Source of the DNA: JAVEVF01 sp034005175
GTDB lineage: Bacteria; Actinomycetota; Coriobacteriia; Anaerosomatales; SLCP01
Direction of reading: 5' to 3'
Assembly (NCBI GenBank): GCA_034005175.1
Contig: JAVEVF010000087.1
Location: 1 to 7,966 of the forward strand
Length of the DNA: 7,966 bases
The position numbers were made by a program, and so were the translations under genes. Below are positions 5,281-7,966 of the stretch, in pieces. Position 1 is the stretch's first letter; every line of letters starts with the position of its first letter. Under the pieces are notes generated by a model, which saw only the letters and a program-made list of their open reading frames with translations, was not told the DNA's origin and searched no databases.

Positions 5281-6828
5281 ATGGGCCCGGTAAACGCAGC
5301 GGTCAGACAAGGCGAGCATGAGATGGTGCTCGTCGAGGTTCCTCGTCCCGAGGAGCCCGTTCACGCTCCCGATACGACCGCGTTCTTGACGCGCACACAG
5401 CGTCAAACCCGCGCGATTGCTGTGCTGGTGGTCGTTGACGCGATAGCTCTGCTCTTCACCGCCATCATGGCGATGTATTGGCATGTCAGTATCGTGGGCA
5501 CACCCATCGCGTCGGCATCGATGGGCGCACGAAGCATGCCTCACGGTCTTCTTTCAGCGATATATGTCGTCATGACCGCGCTCGTGATGAACGCGTTTCA
5601 CCTCTATGATGTCGATGGTCTAGGCTGGGGCTCGGGGGAGTTCACGCGCGTCGGGCGTGCGGCCATCCTCGGCGCCACTCTTGCAGTCATTGTCATGCTG
5701 CTTCTGGGTCTCCCTGCTCCTGACCGCATCTGGATACTGATCGTCGCCTTGTTGGGATTCACATCGCTCGTGGCGGGACGGGGGCTCGTGCGGCTCTTTG
5801 AATCGAAGACTGCGCGAGGCAAAGGGCTGACGCAGCGCTCCACGTTGGTGGTGGGTTCGAATGTGGAGGCAGCAGAGGTCGTGCGGCTGCTTAACGCTCG
5901 GAAGGACTGCGGGCTCGTGCCTGTAGGGTGCTTGCGAAGTTCGCTCATGGATCAGCTGTCCTTTGACTACTGCACCCCACTGGTGCCCACGCTCGGAAAC
6001 GCCCGTGAGCTACGCGATGCGGTTGTGCGTGAGGGGATCGACACCGTCATCATCGTTGCTTCGGCGTTTGACTACGAAGTCATCAAGCGCATGATCAAGG
6101 AGTTGCGTGGTGTCCCAGTTGGCATCCACATCTCCTCGGCGCTTTCTGAGGTGCTCTCAAGCCGAGTCATCATGCGGGAGGTGGGTGGAGTACCGTTGAT
6201 CTCGCTTCGCGGCATCTCCTTTTCGCCGAGGAAGCTGCGGCTGAAGCGGACGTTCGACTCTTTGGTTGCGAGCTTGATCATTCTTGCGGGCATGCCCCTT
6301 TGGATCATCGTGGCTGCGCTCATCAAGATCGAGAGCCCAGGCCCGGTCTTCTACAAGCAAGAGAGAATCGGCAGAGATGGCGTGCCGTTCCTGATGTACA
6401 AGTTCCGGTCGATGGTCATGGACGCCGACAAGCGCCTCAGAGAACTTCAAGATCTTAACGAGGCAGACGGTCCTATCTTCAAGATCCAGTGCGACCCGAG
6501 GGTCACGAAGGTGGGTACGTGGATTCGCAAGTTCTCGATTGATGAGTTCCCGCAGCTCATTAATGTGCTGAAGAGCGAGATGAGCTTGGTGGGTCCGCGC
6601 CCGCCGCTTCCGCGTGAGACGGTGGAATACTCGCCTCATGATTGGCGACGTCTAGAGGTCCCACCCGGGATGACGGGGCTGTGGCAGGTTTCGGGCCGCT
6701 CGGATCTCAGTTTTCGTGAGATGGTTCGGCTGGACTGCTTCTACATCGACAACTGGTCGTTGCGTATGGACATGTCGTTACTCGTGCGCACCGTGCCCGC
6801 CGTCGTGCTCGCACGCGGTTCCTGCTGA
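5281..6828 (+). CDS. polyprenyl-phosphate sugar-1-phosphate transferase (EPS/capsule initiating enzyme)
   Basis: Predicted to transfer a hexose-1-phosphate from a UDP-sugar to undecaprenyl phosphate at the inner face of the membrane, the first step of an exopolysaccharide, capsule or O-antigen repeat unit. The 515 residues follow the WcaJ/WbaP/CpsE layout. Four hydrophobic segments lie at about 45-67, 89-109, 126-144 and 149-167. A Rossmann-like middle domain begins at 'TLVVGSNVEAAEVVRLL' (about 188). A re-entrant hydrophobic helix (326-348) leads into the catalytic domain: 'YKQERIGRDGVPFLMYKFRSM', the Asp-Glu dyad D421-E422 in 'SIDEFPQLINVL', 'SLVGPRPPLPRE', and 'PPGMTGLWQVSGRSD'. The C-terminal 'TVPAVVLARG' is where this family normally ends, so the gene is complete. 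The sugar specificity cannot be read from sequence. A structured leader with a terminator precedes it, and it converges with a surface-protein gene. No further polysaccharide genes are in view. Confidence 0.93.
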   Translation: MGPVNAAVRQGEHEMVLVEVPRPEEPVHAPDTTAFLTRTQRQTRAIAVLVVVDAIALLFTAIMAMYWHVSIVGTPIASASMGARSMPHGLLSAIYVVMTALVMNAFHLYDVDGLGWGSGEFTRVGRAAILGATLAVIVMLLLGLPAPDRIWILIVALLGFTSLVAGRGLVRLFESKTARGKGLTQRSTLVVGSNVEAAEVVRLLNARKDCGLVPVGCLRSSLMDQLSFDYCTPLVPTLGNARELRDAVVREGIDTVIIVASAFDYEVIKRMIKELRGVPVGIHISSALSEVLSSRVIMREVGGVPLISLRGISFSPRKLRLKRTFDSLVASLIILAGMPLWIIVAALIKIESPGPVFYKQERIGRDGVPFLMYKFRSMVMDADKRLRELQDLNEADGPIFKIQCDPRVTKVGTWIRKFSIDEFPQLINVLKSEMSLVGPRPPLPRETVEYSPHDWRRLEVPPGMTGLWQVSGRSDLSFREMVRLDCFYIDNWSLRMDMSLLVRTVPAVVLARGSC

Positions 6829-6847
6829 TCTGCTCTTCGAGGGCAGA
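6829..6847. other. inverted repeat directly after the sugar transferase stop
   Basis: TCTGCTC (6829-6835) pairs with GGGCAGA (6841-6847) over 7 bp with one G-T wobble and a 5-base TTCGA loop. It starts on the base after the stop codon. No T-run follows on either strand, so it is at best a weak or non-canonical terminator. Confidence 0.35.
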
Positions 6848-6866
6848 CATCGGCGTGGCGCCCCAA

Positions 6867-6890
6867 CACCGTGGCGTACGCCTCGCGGTG
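6867..6890. other. inverted repeat directly after the minus-strand gene's stop
   Basis: CACCGTGG (6867-6874) can pair with TCGCGGTG (6883-6890) over 8 bp with two wobbles. The central GGCGTACGCC (6873-6882) is itself a perfect palindrome. On the minus strand the hairpin begins immediately after the TAG. It could end that transcript, although no T-run follows. Confidence 0.35.
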
Positions 6891-7966
6891 CTACTGCACG
6901 ATGTCCATTGCATCGATGACGACGTAGGTCCCTGTTGCCGCGATGTCCTTGGTGCCGGCTGGCTTGATGGTGATCGTATGGGCCCCCTGAGGAAGCGGTC
7001 CTGACTCCCAGATGCGCTCGCGCCAGACGGTGCCCGACCCGAACTGGCTTACGGTACCTTGATCGACACCATCGATCCAAATGCGCGCTCGGCCACAGTC
7101 GGCGCCCCTCGGGCCAACCCAGGCGACTTGGGTGCCAACGAAGCTCATCGTGAAGCTCGCACTGGATGATGCCGAGCGGTGATAGGTGCCGTTCACATAC
7201 AGTGGGTTGTTCTCAACCGTCCACGGACCTGTGAACATGTTGGCAAGTGCGTGAATGCGCGTAGTAGCGCTTTGTGGGTTCGCCGTATCGACCTCGAAAC
7301 GATCAAAGGCCACCATCGAGCCCCGGGATGCGCGATTCTTGGTGCCCGTGACGTGGACTTCGAGGGTGTGAGGCCCATCAGCAAGGCCATGGACCTCATG
7401 AATCATTTGATTCAGAGAACCTCTTGCTGCATATGCATCGGCGATACCTGCAGACTGACCATCCACGCTGACCGATGCCATTCCGTAGTTGGGCAGTCTC
7501 GGCCCGATCCAGCGGATGGCGTTGCCGCTGAAGCGTACGGTGAGATGCGTGTCGGCCCATCGGCCGTAGAGATACATTCCACTTGCTGCCGATTCGCTGG
7601 GTTCCATGACGAACCGGTCGAAGGTCACGCCTGCGTCATCAGGACGAATCATCAGCGTGCGCATGGTGCTCTCTGGGCTCACTACGACGCGCATGTTCGT
7701 GGCTGGCCCCCAGACGCCCGCTCCGTTCTTGGCGCGCACGCTGAACCACCACTCGCCATCCGATACAGCGAGTGAGGCCGTGTTCTCCAAGGTGTCAACT
7801 GACTCGTCAGGCGGCAGCGGGGTGTTCTTGTTGAAGGCGTAGGAGTATCCCGCCACCTCGGAGGGGCCCACGCGTACGTCCCACGTGAACTGTGCAGAGC
7901 GCGGTGTGAGGGGTGTTCGGTTCTGGGGAGGCGGGGGGGAGGCGAGGGTGATGATGGCGGGGAGGT
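6891..7966 (-). CDS. surface-type protein with Fn3-like and tandem beta-sandwich modules (C-terminal part)
   Basis: The frame stays open through the window edge, so the start and any signal peptide are outside; about 357 C-terminal residues are visible. It begins with a proline-rich stretch ('ASPPPPQNRTPLTP'), then an Fn3/Ig-like module ending in 'SDGEWWFSVRAKNGAGVWGP', a pattern common in secreted repeat proteins. Two related modules follow, each with 'W(I/V)GPR', 'VDG' or 'IDG', 'HT(L/I)' and 'GTK', aligning without gaps at a 130-residue offset. They resemble galactose-binding-like or carbohydrate-binding beta-sandwiches, but I do not recognise a named family. The protein stops directly after module 2. 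No C-terminal membrane anchor or LPXTG signal is present, so it is probably secreted or held non-covalently. A GTG at 7869-7871 could be read as a start, but it cuts the Fn3-like module and is very unlikely. The substrate or role is unknown. Confidence 0.82.
   Translation of the reverse strand, partial: LPAIITLASPPPPQNRTPLTPRSAQFTWDVRVGPSEVAGYSYAFNKNTPLPPDESVDTLENTASLAVSDGEWWFSVRAKNGAGVWGPATNMRVVVSPESTMRTLMIRPDDAGVTFDRFVMEPSESAASGMYLYGRWADTHLTVRFSGNAIRWIGPRLPNYGMASVSVDGQSAGIADAYAARGSLNQMIHEVHGLADGPHTLEVHVTGTKNRASRGSMVAFDRFEVDTANPQSATTRIHALANMFTGPWTVENNPLYVNGTYHRSASSSASFTMSFVGTQVAWVGPRGADCGRARIWIDGVDQGTVSQFGSGTVWRERIWESGPLPQGAHTITIKPAGTKDIAATGTYVVIDAMDIVQ
6897..7157 (-). repeat. beta-sandwich module copy 2 within the surface protein
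   Basis: Encodes the C-terminal copy, from 'SFTMSFVGTQVAWVGPR' to 'VVIDAMDIV', ending one residue before the stop codon's preceding glutamine. It has one cysteine ('ADCG') where copy 1 has tyrosine ('PNYG'). Confidence 0.7.
7287..7544 (-). repeat. beta-sandwich module copy 1 within the surface protein
   Basis: Encodes about 86 residues, from 'LTVRFSGNAIRWIGPR' to 'VAFDRFEV'. It aligns without gaps to the downstream copy, with about 25 identical positions including the W-x-G-P-R, D-G, H-T and G-T-K residues. The DNA copies are diverged, so the duplication is old or shaped by selection rather than a recent tandem copy. Confidence 0.7.

Noticed and set aside
4873..5544. Minus-strand open frame (223 codons) spanning the hisE/sugar-transferase gap
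   Set aside because: Its product is rich in Arg, His and Cys with no motif. It runs antisense through the terminator and the start of the transferase gene, so it is probably chance.
7179..7775. Plus-strand open frame (198 codons) opposite the surface protein
   Set aside because: The minus-strand frame encodes a clear Fn3-like module and an aligned tandem repeat; this frame has neither and is its antisense shadow.
1..7966. Mobile elements, CRISPR arrays, tRNA or rRNA genes
   Set aside because: No transposase motifs, terminal inverted repeats with target duplications, spaced direct repeats, or tRNA/rRNA-like sequence were seen.

Overview
This window comes from a high-GC bacterial chromosome. 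It holds most of a histidine biosynthesis operon, a membrane-bound sugar-phosphate transferase gene for surface polysaccharide assembly, and, on the opposite strand, the C-terminal part of a large surface-type protein. GC-rich codon choice, tight gene overlaps, strong G-rich Shine-Dalgarno sites, and an Fn3-like 'SDGEWWFSVRAKNGAG' module suggest an actinobacterium, perhaps of the Coriobacteriia or a deep relative. That placement is inference from style, not from a marker gene.

Bases 1-4917 (+): hisG (3' part only), hisD, hisC, hisB, hisA, hisI, hisE. All are co-directional, and most junctions overlap or nearly touch, so they are very likely one transcript. The products are ATP phosphoribosyltransferase (short form, which in known systems needs the HisZ subunit), histidinol dehydrogenase, histidinol-phosphate aminotransferase, imidazoleglycerol-phosphate dehydratase, the HisA isomerase, PRA-CH and PRA-PH. 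The two IGP synthase subunits are missing from the order: hisH is not between hisB and hisA, and hisF is not between hisA and hisI. No histidinol-phosphate phosphatase domain is fused to HisB. These functions must be encoded elsewhere if the pathway is complete.

Bases 4918-5280: a gap of about 360 bp without a convincing gene. Its distal half is rich in inverted repeats: two small hairpins, a clear intrinsic terminator (5189-5218), and a second hairpin (5202-5229) that competes with the terminator for the same bases. It may simply end the his transcript, or it may be a regulated leader for the next gene.

Bases 5281-6828 (+): a 515-residue polyprenyl-phosphate sugar-1-phosphate transferase of the WcaJ/WbaP/CpsE type. 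It has four N-terminal membrane helices, a Rossmann-like middle domain, and a C-terminal catalytic domain with the Asp-Glu dyad. Such enzymes start exopolysaccharide, capsule or O-antigen repeat units.

Bases 6829-6890: a short convergent intergenic region with two inverted repeats.

Bases 6891-7966 (-): an open frame running off the window edge. It has an Fn3/Ig-like module followed by two gapless tandem beta-rich modules with a 130-residue spacing, resembling carbohydrate-binding or galactose-binding-like domains. The his operon is ordinary metabolism. The most interesting points are the missing hisH/hisF pair, the structured leader before the sugar transferase, and the repeated surface module.
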